From Bacteroides sp. UBA7333 (lineage in GTDB: Bacteria; Bacteroidota; Bacteroidia; Bacteroidales; Bacteroidaceae): a stretch of 42,410 nucleotides of DNA. The stretch spans positions 2,763 to 45,172 of the forward strand of contig DKPN01000020.1 of NCBI GenBank assembly GCA_002471195.1, in the 5' to 3' direction. The translations under genes and the position numbers were made by a program. Of this stretch, positions 5,634-13,829 are shown piece after piece (positions within the stretch are counted from its first letter, which is position 1; each line of letters begins with the position of its first letter). The notes beneath the pieces were generated by a model. The model saw only the letters and a list, made by a program, of their open reading frames with translations. It did not search any database and was not told the origin of the DNA.

Positions 5634-8264
5634 TCAATTATTTTCAAGATTTATATAAGGTAAATAAATATCAAAACGTGTTCCAACATTATATTCAGAT
5701 TTTACGCATATTTCACCTTTCAAGTAAGTTATAATTGTATTACAAATACTCAATCCTAATCCAACTCCTTGTGTAAAATTATTAGCTTTATAAAATCGAT
5801 CAAAAATATGTTTTTGATCTTCCTCTTTCATACCTATGCCTGTATCAATTACGAAAATATTTAAAATATCGTTTTCTTTTCTATAACCAAAAGTAATTGT
5901 TCCATCTTGTGTAAACTTACTCGCATTATTTAATAAATTATTTACAACCTGTTGTAATCGTACACCATCTGTCACAAAGTTGTGATAACCATCAGATGGA
6001 ATATCTAAAATAAGTTTTACATTTTGAGGGACATTCAATACAAATGAATTATAAATATTACTGAATATTAAATTTAGATTTGTATCCTCCAATTTAAAAT
6101 CCATACTACCCGACTCTATTTTCGACAAATCTAAAATATCATTGATCAACGACATTAATAATTTACAATTATGATTAATAATGTCAACAAATTGAATCAA
6201 TTCACTTTTAGGAAATAGATGTGCATTTTGCAACAAGTCAGAAAAACCAATAATTGAATTTAACGGCGTACGAATTTCATGACTCATATTGGCCAAAAAG
6301 GCAGATTTTAACTTTTCAGTTTCAAGCGCTTTTTCATGAGCCATTATAAGTTCTTTTTCAGTCTGTTTATGTCGTTGAATACTTTGACAAATGCCTAATA
6401 CACTATATGGTTCATCGATGTTTAAACCTTGTATAATTGAAGTTCTAAATTCCCACCATTCATATAGGTTATCCGAATTTAACATCCTAAAACTCAATAT
6501 AGATCGTTTTGTTTTTCCTAATAATACAGAAACAAGTATATCTTTTTCAGTTGAAAAATCTTCAGGATGTATAACATTTTCTAATTCGATACGCGATATG
6601 ATTTGTATTCCTTTTTGAAAACCAAATTTTTGCAGAAAACCATCTGGAAATGTAAAACAATTAGTCTTAATATTAAATTGCCATAAATAAATAGAGCTAT
6701 CTTTTACCGCCAAATTAAAAAAATGTTTTTGCATCTCTTCTTCCGAAACATTTCTAAAAGAGAAAACGACACCAATCACTTTGCCATAAGCTCGTAATGG
6801 GATAATCTCTCCCGAAATTGGAAAAAAGTTGTCATTGCGGACCTCTTTAATAAAAGAATCGGAAGGCAAAGTTATACCTTGACCACTTTTCAAGACTTGC
6901 AAAAGAGAATCCTGTAGTATTTCTTTACCATTATTATATATATGAAAAAAAGCATTGACTGACATTCCATTGAAATGATATGATGTATGTTCAAAAGAAA
7001 TATGAAGAATATCAAAAAATGATTTATTCATAAAATGTATTTTCAAATCAGCATCAAATGTAACTACTGCATCTCGTATAGAATGAAAAATGTTATCAAA
7101 ATCATCGCGCTGATTAATCAAATACCGTTGTTTTTGTAACCGCTTTTGAGCATTTTTATTTTTAAACACTTCACGTTTTTTTGCTCTAACTTGAAATATG
7201 ATTATAACTAAAAATATAGCAAACAAGAATATATTCAATATTATTATGTACTTCTTATATTCTTCCCAATACGGTTTATTAATTATATTTTTTGACGGAA
7301 CCTTATTTTGTTCTACATTGAAATATTTCAGTTGTTTATAATCAAAGAATAAAGATGGTTCAACTATTTCTTTTCGAGAAATAGTTGAACCATCTTTATC
7401 TTTCAATATTTTAGCAGCTAATTGACCTGTTTGTTTCGCAATTATTGTGGGTGCTACATCATATACACCAAAAGCTCCGTTAGTTAGCGATTGATATTCA
7501 CATGATAAAAAAGGAGCTTTAGATGTCTTTCCTAAAAATGCCATGAATGGTGTCCATTTTGGTACAATCACGATTTTGTTGGATGCATTTTCTTCATAAC
7601 AGATCGATTTGATGATTTTATTTACAGACACTTCCTGAGTATTGATAAAAGTTAAATTGTAGTATGGATATCTATCCGAGAAAGTTTCCCACTCTTGCTT
7701 CAGTTGATTTGCGCCTTTAGTAGATAAAAAGCTATTATCAATCAAGCAAACTAACTCTAGACGTTCTGGGAATAATTGCCGAGCATTATTAAATAACTGA
7801 GTAAAATTCGAAGGAACTACAAATCCTGAACAGTTGGGATAATCATTGGCAATATCAAAACTCAAATACTTAATATTCATAAATACAATTGGAGTTTTAT
7901 AAGCTAATGAATCACCACAATTCATTAATGTGTAAAACGCCTCATCGTTGTTGGTTACAATAAGATCAATCTTAGTTTCATCTGCTTGCTTACAAAATCT
8001 TTTCATGATTTCTTTTTCAGAATAAAAATCCCAATAATTAGCGTCTAAATACTCTACGTTTATATTAACACTAATATTTTCAGAATCAAAACCTTGTTTA
8101 AGAGCATTGACAGTTTCGTCATAAAAGGGCGTTTTGGGTGTATATGATTGTAAAAACAATATATTAAAATCTGCACTTGCAGACCATCCAACCAATATAC
8201 TACTCTGCAAAAGACAGTATATAAAAAAAACAGATTTCACGATATTTGTATTCAAGGAATTCAA
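5634..8264 (-). CDS. sensor histidine kinase with periplasmic ABC-type substrate-binding domain and PAS domains
   Basis: Membrane-bound histidine kinase of 876 codons. Order: signal-anchor, a periplasmic domain resembling ABC_sub_bind proteins (about 30-315, beginning NILFLQSYTP), and one membrane helix (about 338-362). A short coiled linker and two PAS-like regions (about 385-640) follow. The H-box MSHEIRTPLNS has H662. The ATPase has N-box VVNNLLNNASKF, G1 DTGIGM, F-box IFDRFY and G2 GLGLSI. There is no receiver domain and no response regulator nearby, so the partner is elsewhere. No in-frame ATG exists at the front: the frame opens with TTG at 8264, but GTG at 8240 gives a more typical signal peptide (MKSVFF...) and may be the true start. 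The periplasmic domain suggests direct sensing of a small ligand. Confidence 0.88.
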   Translation of the reverse strand: MNSLNTNIVKSVFFIYCLLQSSILVGWSASADFNILFLQSYTPKTPFYDETVNALKQGFDSENISVNINVEYLDANYWDFYSEKEIMKRFCKQADETKIDLIVTNNDEAFYTLMNCGDSLAYKTPIVFMNIKYLSFDIANDYPNCSGFVVPSNFTQLFNNARQLFPERLELVCLIDNSFLSTKGANQLKQEWETFSDRYPYYNLTFINTQEVSVNKIIKSICYEENASNKIVIVPKWTPFMAFLGKTSKAPFLSCEYQSLTNGAFGVYDVAPTIIAKQTGQLAAKILKDKDGSTISRKEIVEPSLFFDYKQLKYFNVEQNKVPSKNIINKPYWEEYKKYIIILNIFLFAIFLVIIIFQVRAKKREVFKNKNAQKRLQKQRYLINQRDDFDNIFHSIRDAVVTFDADLKIHFMNKSFFDILHISFEHTSYHFNGMSVNAFFHIYNNGKEILQDSLLQVLKSGQGITLPSDSFIKEVRNDNFFPISGEIIPLRAYGKVIGVVFSFRNVSEEEMQKHFFNLAVKDSSIYLWQFNIKTNCFTFPDGFLQKFGFQKGIQIISRIELENVIHPEDFSTEKDILVSVLLGKTKRSILSFRMLNSDNLYEWWEFRTSIIQGLNIDEPYSVLGICQSIQRHKQTEKELIMAHEKALETEKLKSAFLANMSHEIRTPLNSIIGFSDLLQNAHLFPKSELIQFVDIINHNCKLLMSLINDILDLSKIESGSMDFKLEDTNLNLIFSNIYNSFVLNVPQNVKLILDIPSDGYHNFVTDGVRLQQVVNNLLNNASKFTQDGTITFGYRKENDILNIFVIDTGIGMKEEDQKHIFDRFYKANNFTQGVGLGLSICNTIITYLKGEICVKSEYNVGTRFDIYLPYINLENN
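7349..7399. repeat. perfect 23-bp inverted repeat inside the sensor kinase gene
   Basis: Arms 7349-7371 and 7377-7399 are exact reverse complements separated by a 5-nt loop (TTTCG on the plus strand). The repeat covers codons about 289-306 of the kinase, at the end of the periplasmic domain and before the membrane helix. The RNA would form a very stable 23-bp hairpin. Downstream on the coding strand the sequence is only moderately T-rich, so a full terminator is not obvious. Confidence 0.85.
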
Positions 8265-8316
8265 GTTGTTTTATGTGTGTATGTGTGTAATTATTAGTCT
8301 AAAGATGATTAATTGA

Positions 8317-9222
8317 TTATCTCAATCTTAATCGATCACCAACATTGGGTATATAATCTCCATCTTTTCGATTCATTTTATAGAGATTCTTGAGCTTAAC
8401 ACCATATTTCTGAGAAATTGTATGCATAGAATCCCCGTCCTTTACGATATAAATGCTGTAAGATTTTGAAGCACGTCTTTTTTTGGCCTTCAAATAAATG
8501 ATATCTCCGTCAACAAGTGTATAATCACTATGTAAATCATTGTATTTAACTAGTTTCCTCCAACTTATATCGAACTCTTTACCGATATTTTTAAATGTAT
8601 CACCATCACGTGCTACAATATATGCAATATCATTGGCAATAAAAACTTGGTGTGGAGACATTAACCATGGATTCTTCTTGATTTGTCGTTGTGAATAAAC
8701 ACCATGTTTATCAAATTTGTACAATTCATAATCTTCAATAATAGTTATCAGTCTATTAGCGTAAGAAGGATCAGTTGCATATCCGGCTTTTTTCAAACCT
8801 CTTGCCCATGCTTTATAATCAAGAATATCAAGTTTAAACAAAAAGGCATATCGAGCACCGCTTGTCAAAAAAACTGAATGGTCTTTATATGATTCTGCTG
8901 CATGCTTATAAGCTCTAAAACATTCATTTGGAGCATCATCGGTATGTCTAACTGTTTTTCCTCTCCAGTTACTACCGCATTTAATACCGAAATGGTTATT
9001 GCTTTTTCTAGCTAATTCGCTTTTGCCAGCACCGCTTTCTAATATACCTTGTGCCAAAGTTATACTAGCCGGTATTTTATAATCTTTCATATGCGAGATG
9101 GACAAGTCTTTATAGGTTTCGATATATTCGATATAACGGCTATTCTTACGCTGTGCTTGTGCGCCTAACGAAATGAGAAGTAAAAATAATATTACATTTA
9201 GCTGATAATTAATTTTGCACAT
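8317..9222 (-). CDS. secreted N-acetylmuramidase/glucosaminidase-type peptidoglycan hydrolase with two LysM domains
   Basis: A 301-residue exported cell-wall hydrolase. The signal peptide is the first ~24 residues, ending LGAQAQ. The glucosaminidase (FlgJ-like) domain follows, with the catalytic Glu in TLAQGILESGAGKS and the NNHFGIKC block. Two LysM repeats occupy the C-terminus, the first starting YIVARDGDTF and the second YIVKDGDSM, for peptidoglycan binding. The open frame continues upstream to 9282, but a promoter-like pair (-33 at 9280-9282, box 9252-9259) lies inside that extension and the ATG at 9222 begins a normal signal peptide. It is divergent from cdd with overlapping promoters and lies 52 bp or more upstream of the sensor kinase on the same strand. 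Confidence 0.9.
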   Translation of the reverse strand: MCKINYQLNVILFLLLISLGAQAQRKNSRYIEYIETYKDLSISHMKDYKIPASITLAQGILESGAGKSELARKSNNHFGIKCGSNWRGKTVRHTDDAPNECFRAYKHAAESYKDHSVFLTSGARYAFLFKLDILDYKAWARGLKKAGYATDPSYANRLITIIEDYELYKFDKHGVYSQRQIKKNPWLMSPHQVFIANDIAYIVARDGDTFKNIGKEFDISWRKLVKYNDLHSDYTLVDGDIIYLKAKKRRASKSYSIYIVKDGDSMHTISQKYGVKLKNLYKMNRKDGDYIPNVGDRLRLR

Positions 9223-9251
9223 AATTTTGTTATAGAGTATGATTGAATTGA

Positions 9252-9282
9252 CAAAAATCATAAAAATAATTGGGATTATCAA
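9252..9282 (-). promoter_or_regulatory. promoter of the glucosaminidase gene
   Basis: On the minus strand TTG (9280-9282), a 20-bp spacer and GATTTTTG (9252-9259) match TTG-N19-21-TAnnTTTG except for the first box base. Transcription would start near 9248, leaving a leader of about 26 nt before the ATG at 9222. Confidence 0.6.
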
Positions 9283-9299
9283 TCTCTTTTCTAACTTTG
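9270..9299 (+). promoter_or_regulatory. promoter of cdd
   Basis: TTG at 9270-9272, a 19-bp spacer and TAACTTTG at 9292-9299 match the Bacteroidota sigma-ABfr consensus. It interleaves with the opposing glucosaminidase promoter, so the two may compete for polymerase. Confidence 0.75.
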
Positions 9300-9331
9300 T
9301 GATATTAATATAAGATGAAATTCAACTTTTT

Positions 9332-9811
9332 ATGAAAATGCTTAATATTACAACTGTTATCAATGAATATCAGTTTAATGAATTATCCGAAGACGATCAA
9401 AAATTAGTAGAAAACGCTAAGACGATTACCAACAATAGTTACGCTCCATATTCTAAATTTTCAGTAGGAGCAGCAGCGTTATTAGATAATGGATTAATAG
9501 TAACAGGTACTAACCAAGAAAATGCGGCATATCCATCTGGGATTTGTGCAGAACGAACAACTCTTTTTTATGCCAACTCACAATATCCTAATAATAGAGT
9601 AGTAACTATTGCGATTGCAGCAAGAACCGAAAAAGGATTTATAGATATGCCTATACCGCCTTGTGGAGCATGCAGGCAGGTAATGCTCGAAACAGAAAAT
9701 AGATACAAAAAACCTATGCGCGTATTACTTTACGGTGAAAAAAGTATTTATGAAATTAGGTCAGTTAGCGATTTACTACCGCTTTCTTTCAATGCCTCAG
9801 CCATGGAATAA
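9332..9811 (+). CDS. cdd: cytidine deaminase
   Basis: A 159-residue cytosolic zinc enzyme deaminating cytidine and deoxycytidine to uridine and deoxyuridine in pyrimidine salvage. The zinc and catalytic motif is CAERTTL with C72 and E74; the second zinc motif is PCGACRQ with C111 and C114. The N-terminal substrate motif SKFSVGAA is present. It is about 25 residues longer at the N-terminus than the 130-residue tetrameric form. ATGs at 9332 and 9338 are both possible. Its own promoter lies just upstream. It ends 67 bp before a decayed flavoprotein gene, with a hairpin between them. Confidence 0.95.
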   Translation: MKMLNITTVINEYQFNELSEDDQKLVENAKTITNNSYAPYSKFSVGAAALLDNGLIVTGTNQENAAYPSGICAERTTLFYANSQYPNNRVVTIAIAARTEKGFIDMPIPPCGACRQVMLETENRYKKPMRVLLYGEKSIYEIRSVSDLLPLSFNASAME

Positions 9812-9822
9812 ATGTTAAACAA

Positions 9823-9878
9823 AACTTCTTCTTAGATGTTATAATGTAGAAAAATTATTCATCTAAATAGAAGAAGTT
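9823..9878 (+). promoter_or_regulatory. hairpin ending at the start codon of the flavoprotein-like gene
   Basis: AACTTCTTCT (9823-9832) pairs exactly with AGAAGAAGTT (9869-9878), and TAGATG (9833-9838) pairs with CATCTA (9860-9865). There is a 3-nt bulge (9866-9868) and a 21-nt loop. The 3' arm holds the only purine-rich, SD-like stretch and ends at the base before the ATG at 9879. Folding would hide the translation start. No T-tract follows, so it is not a normal terminator. Confidence 0.6.
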
Positions 9879-11222
9879 ATGAATTTGTTTGATGCTATTA
9901 TTATTGGTTCTGAAGGAAGTAGCAAAACTCTAGCTATCGAATTAGCTACGCGACAATGCACTGTAGCTATCGTTGAGTGTTGCGAAAGAGTTAATGCATA
10001 TATTGATTTCTGTAATCCGGCGTTGTGCGATTTTATTAACAGTGCAAAAGTTTCAAATACTCAAAATAAGGATAATAAAGAAAAGCAAGAAATATTTTAT
10101 AAAACCGCTATTAAGGAGAAGGATGAATTGATAGCCTCTTTATATGACAAATATCATTTTGATATAGAACAATATCCACAAATTACTTTATTAAAGGGTT
10201 CTACACAATTCCTATCACCTCATACAATAAAAGTAATAGATGATTTAGAGGAAGAAATCGAGCTTAATGCAAAAGAATTTATCATCAATACAAGTTCTAA
10301 TTATATCATTCCCATGATTGATGGGATAGATAAAAGCAAATATACATATACTCCAAATACCTTATTCCATTACGAAAATTTACCTCAAAACTTAATAGTT
10401 ATAAGCCAATCAAAAGAAGGTTTAGAATTTGCTTCATTATATGCTAATTTTGGAAGTAAAGTTACATTGATTATATCGAATTCAAACTTTATGACGAATT
10501 TCGATAAGGACTTATCAGGTAGCATCAAAGAAGTATTAGAAAATAAAAATATAAAGATAAAGCTCAATTTTAAATCTTTATCCATCGAAGACAAAGCGGA
10601 GGAAGCTTGTTTAACAATATTAAATAATGCTACAAATGACGTTGAATATTTATATGGAGATGCAATCTTAGCTATTGAGGGAGAAAGCCCAATAGCACGT
10701 CATTTAAATTTAAAGAATATTGGATTAGATCTAAATGAAAGTGGTCTCGTCATTACGAACAATCATCTACATACCATTTTACCTTATATTTGGGCAATGG
10801 GACGCGCCGTGAACTTATCAGTTACCACATCAAGTACAGAAAATGATTGTAACGTGATACTAAATAATATGTTTGGTAATCAATTGAATACTATTGAAGA
10901 GTACAATCCAATAGTCAAACATATCCATATTGATCCACCTCTTTCATATATAGGAATTACCGAGAATGAAGCTTTAAATAAAGGTTATGCCATCAAAATT
11001 TTCCGCTCGATTATCAAAAATGAAAAAGATAAAACAATGGGATTTACTAAAATCATAGTCAATAGTGATACAAATCGTATTATAGGTTGTTTCTTATTTT
11101 GTAACGATTCGTATTCACTTATCACGATCTTAGAAAAATACATGAAAGAAGGTAAAACCTATAATGAAATACTATCTCAACAAGATATTAATAAAACCAT
11201 ATGCAATATGTTTAAACAATAA
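9879..11222 (+). CDS. degenerate pyridine nucleotide-disulfide oxidoreductase (RclA/mercuric-reductase-like)
   Basis: A 447-residue protein with the full length and domain order of class I flavoprotein disulfide reductases, but with eroded cofactor sites. The FAD loop, normally GxGxxG, reads IIIGSEGSSKTLA. The NAD loop, normally IGGGYIGLEFAS, reads ISQSKEGLEFAS. The second FAD motif, normally WAMGD, reads WAMGR, losing the Asp. The redox pair spacing C-x4-C is kept (C45, C50) although the surrounding GGTC-N-GCIP context is gone. The C-terminal His-Pro-Thr active-site motif is absent. No frameshift is present, so it is an intact but probably non-enzymatic or repurposed relative. A stable hairpin covers its start codon; a terminator follows. 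Confidence 0.75.
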   Translation: MNLFDAIIIGSEGSSKTLAIELATRQCTVAIVECCERVNAYIDFCNPALCDFINSAKVSNTQNKDNKEKQEIFYKTAIKEKDELIASLYDKYHFDIEQYPQITLLKGSTQFLSPHTIKVIDDLEEEIELNAKEFIINTSSNYIIPMIDGIDKSKYTYTPNTLFHYENLPQNLIVISQSKEGLEFASLYANFGSKVTLIISNSNFMTNFDKDLSGSIKEVLENKNIKIKLNFKSLSIEDKAEEACLTILNNATNDVEYLYGDAILAIEGESPIARHLNLKNIGLDLNESGLVITNNHLHTILPYIWAMGRAVNLSVTTSSTENDCNVILNNMFGNQLNTIEEYNPIVKHIHIDPPLSYIGITENEALNKGYAIKIFRSIIKNEKDKTMGFTKIIVNSDTNRIIGCFLFCNDSYSLITILEKYMKEGKTYNEILSQQDINKTICNMFKQ

Positions 11223-11246
11223 AATAAACAATATAACATTAATAAA

Positions 11247-11292
11247 GAAAAGAGGCTGTCTAACAATAAAATGTTTAGATAGCCTCTTTTTT
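11247..11292 (+). terminator. rho-independent terminator after the flavoprotein-like gene
   Basis: AGAGGCTGTCTAA (from 11251) pairs with TTTAGATAGCCTCT (ending 11287) with one mismatch. A run of T follows on the plus strand. Confidence 0.85.
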
Positions 11293-11312
11293 ATATCATA
11301 AATTTGAAAAAG

Positions 11313-11423
11313 ATACAGGTTGCGTAGCAAATACAAACTACAAACGAACAACTTATGAATGAAACAGAGTAACACTCACTTTAAAAAAGCATCAATAAAC
11401 CCATATGCATACGCAACCTGTAT
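11313..11423. repeat. spaced perfect 14-bp inverted repeat (83-bp interior)
   Basis: ATACAGGTTGCGTA at 11313-11326 and its exact reverse complement at 11410-11423 flank 83 bp of non-coding DNA. The arms are more GC-rich than their surroundings. The geometry resembles small invertible segments, but no recombinase gene is present in the window. Confidence 0.75.
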
Positions 11424-11791
11424 GATATAAACTTAAACAACCTCAAGCCCATATTGATTAGCTATTTATAATAAAGAAAGCAAAAAAAGAAGAAAGTATA
11501 TGTTATTATCTATCAAAAGATAAATGAATATAAATATTAACACAATGACAAGTATCATTTATTCATTCTTTCCATGTTAATAATGCATTGAATTTTAAGG
11601 GTCAATTATTATTGAGTCATGTTTTATGTAATATACTTTCTAGTAAAAAAGAAAAAGAAATAATACTTTATATTCTAATTTACTTTACTAATTTGAATTT
11701 TAAGCACCATTATTCAATAATATATTTATTATATGACAGACTGAAGTGCAATACTATTAGATTTAAAATGTATAAATTATAATATTTTTTT

Positions 11792-11799
11792 TATCTTTG
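11792..11799 (+). promoter_or_regulatory. -7 box of the VTC operon
   Basis: TATCTTTG matches TAnnTTTG and lies 38 bp before the ATG at 11838. No clear TTG at -33. Confidence 0.55.
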
Positions 11800-11837
11800 T
11801 CATATATTTGTAAACCTTTTGTAACAATTTAATACTT

Positions 11838-12263
11838 ATGATGACTAAACTATGCTTATTTGCAGTTTTATTAATCTGCAGCTTAACAATAAATGCACAA
11901 GTATCTCCCGAAACATTGGCAAAGCGAGAAAAACGCAAAAGCCTAACAGTTAAAGAGTGGAATACAGACTCTAGAGGCAAATCAAAATGGCTCGATCATT
12001 TAACCGTATATGACGATCAAGGCCGGAAAATAGAAGAAATCGAATACAACACCTATGGACAAGTAGAGCGAGTAGTTATAACCTATAATAGTGTTGGACA
12101 GGTAGAATCAGAAATTGTTCACAATGATCGCAACAAACCTATTCGCATTCGTAAATATGAATATAACACAAATGGGACAAAAAAGAAACAATATAATTAT
12201 ATGCCCAATGGTAAATTATATTCAGTAAAGGTTTTCGACTATATATTTAGCGATGCGAAATAA
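11838..12263 (+). CDS. small secreted protein with YD-like sequence repeats
   Basis: A 141-residue exported protein. The signal peptide is residues 1-21, cut after INA or NAQ. The mature part carries about four short repeats of the form Y-D/N-x2-G-(x)n-Y, for example VYDDQGRKIEE, EYNTYGQVER, TYNSVGQVES and EYNTNGTKKK. These recall RHS/YD or MORN-like beta-hairpin repeats. It is the first gene of the VTC operon and overlaps the VTC gene by 11 bp in another frame, so the two are translationally coupled. I do not recognise a named family. A role in binding polymer or other surface material is possible but unsupported. Confidence 0.75.
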   Translation: MMTKLCLFAVLLICSLTINAQVSPETLAKREKRKSLTVKEWNTDSRGKSKWLDHLTVYDDQGRKIEEIEYNTYGQVERVVITYNSVGQVESEIVHNDRNKPIRIRKYEYNTNGTKKKQYNYMPNGKLYSVKVFDYIFSDAK

Positions 12264-13023
12264 GACGTTAAATGGATTATGTCAGCAATTCGATACGATC
12301 GAGTTGAGCGAGATGAAGGAAATTCAACTCATGAATAGAATCGACACCAAGTACATTGTTTCATTCTCGCAATTAATCAAAATTTTAGAACTTGCCAGCG
12401 ACAGTTATCGTATACAAGTCGTAAATAATGAGCGTATATCCGGCTATGATACGTTATATTATGATACAGCTTCATGCGATATGTATTTATTGCATCACAA
12501 TCGTAAATTGATACGTCAGAAAATACGGACACGCTGCTATGTACAGTCTAAGATTAATTTTTTAGAGATAAAAAATAAAAACAATAAAGGGCGTACACAT
12601 AAAGTCCGAGTATCAATTGATAAAGACGATTTTTATCAGTTCAGTGAAAATGTTTCTGCCACGAAACTAATGCATCAACATAGTAAATACGAAATAGATG
12701 AAATAATCCCTACTTTAAACACAAGATTTAATCGTATTACATTGGTCAATAAAGCAAAAACAGAACGTCTCACCATTGATATGGATTTACAGTTTGAGAA
12801 TATCATAAATAAATGCATAGTTTCGAAACCCAATTTGGTTATTATTGAGTTAAAACAAGATGGTTTTTTTGCATCACCTATGGCAAAAATTCTTGAGCAA
12901 TTGCGCATCAAGAAATTCAAAATCAGTAAATATTGTATAGGAACCGCTTTCACCAATCCTCAGATTAAAAAAAATCGATTTAAATTTAAAATGAATATGA
13001 TTGATAAACTTAGTCAATCTTAA
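12253..13023 (+). CDS. VTC-domain protein (candidate polyphosphate polymerase)
   Basis: A 256-residue protein of the VTC family, the triphosphate-tunnel fold of the yeast vacuolar transporter chaperone, which makes polyphosphate from ATP. Basic and acidic tunnel residues are visible: NRIDTKY near 33, RQKIRTRCY near 94, LEIKNKNNKGR near 107 and IIELKQDG near 197. Bacterial members commonly sit with a DUF4956 membrane protein, as here (30 bp downstream). Unlike many such loci there is no CotH gene. The upstream secreted repeat protein overlaps it by 11 bp. Catalysis on the cytosolic face with passage through the membrane partner is the family model; activity here is inferred. Confidence 0.88.
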   Translation: MRNKTLNGLCQQFDTIELSEMKEIQLMNRIDTKYIVSFSQLIKILELASDSYRIQVVNNERISGYDTLYYDTASCDMYLLHHNRKLIRQKIRTRCYVQSKINFLEIKNKNNKGRTHKVRVSIDKDDFYQFSENVSATKLMHQHSKYEIDEIIPTLNTRFNRITLVNKAKTERLTIDMDLQFENIINKCIVSKPNLVIIELKQDGFFASPMAKILEQLRIKKFKISKYCIGTAFTNPQIKKNRFKFKMNMIDKLSQS

Positions 13024-13053
13024 TACTAAAATCATAGATAAACAACTATTATT

Positions 13054-13818
13054 ATGGACATAACACTTACCGACTCATTAACTTCCATTCTACCGGAAAT
13101 GACTAATTTTTTAGAAATGGACACTCTGATTGGCAATCAATATGGAGGAATGAAATATAGCGGTCCATCCTTCCTTGGAGTACCACTTTTTGAACCCACA
13201 AGCATACTAAATCTAGTCATACGTTTTTTTTACAATTTACTTATCTGCTGGATCATAGTAAAATTCTTTTATTATAAAAAAAGCCGTCGCCGCGATTATT
13301 ATGTAACATTCTTGCTATTTAGTAGCACCATGTTTTTAATGATCTTTCTCATGGACAATCTAAGTATGCAAATTGGATTTACACTAGGCCTATTTGCCAT
13401 CTTTGGAATGATTAGATACCGAACCGAAACAGTTCCGATTCGAGAAATGACTTATCTATTCCTGATTATTGGAATTTCGGTTATCAATGCACTATCAATG
13501 GCAGTATCTATTGCAGAGCTACTCATAACAAATGGTTTATTGATTGGGATAACATGGATTCTTGAAAGTCAAAAATTCCTAAAACATACCAGTACAAAAA
13601 TTATACTATATGATAAAATAGATCTTATCGTTCCCGAACGTAAAGAAGAACTTATAATAGATTTAACCAATCGAACAGGCATAAAAATCGATAAATATGA
13701 AGTTGGACATATTGATTTTTTGCGCGATGTAGCCTACATTAAAATTTATTATTTACTTGATAAAGACGAAACCAATAGCATTGACAGTTTTACAAAGCTC
13801 AATCAATTCATTAATTAA
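13054..13818 (+). CDS. DUF4956 membrane protein, VTC partner
   Basis: A 254-residue inner-membrane protein. There are hydrophobic helices around residues 50-72, 85-105, 108-125, 132-152 and 155-170, then a soluble C-terminal domain of about 80 residues. The central FGMIRYRTETVPIREMTYLF stretch, following a glycine-rich helix, is the hallmark of DUF4956. Such proteins are repeatedly found beside VTC genes and are thought to form the membrane part of the polyphosphate system. It lies 30 bp after VTC and 11 bp before the outer-membrane DUF2490 gene, so all four genes are likely one transcript. Confidence 0.87.
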   Translation: MDITLTDSLTSILPEMTNFLEMDTLIGNQYGGMKYSGPSFLGVPLFEPTSILNLVIRFFYNLLICWIIVKFFYYKKSRRRDYYVTFLLFSSTMFLMIFLMDNLSMQIGFTLGLFAIFGMIRYRTETVPIREMTYLFLIIGISVINALSMAVSIAELLITNGLLIGITWILESQKFLKHTSTKIILYDKIDLIVPERKEELIIDLTNRTGIKIDKYEVGHIDFLRDVAYIKIYYLLDKDETNSIDSFTKLNQFIN

Positions 13819-13829
13819 TCAAATGCAAT

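Larger units (their letters stand above)
11293..11837. other. 545-bp gene-free stretch
   Basis: No convincing coding sequence: short frames on both strands have no recognisable motif, start context or neighbour coupling. It contains a spaced 14-bp inverted repeat (11313-11423), then very AT-rich DNA, and ends in the -7 box of the next operon. Confidence 0.6.

Noticed and set aside
8272..8291. GT-rich short repeat before the sensor kinase
   Set aside because: Only a few dinucleotide units with interruptions; too short to suggest slippage control.
11588..11782. 64-codon plus-strand frame in the gene-free stretch before the VTC operon
   Set aside because: Composition follows AT-rich non-coding DNA, with no promoter, signal or family pattern.
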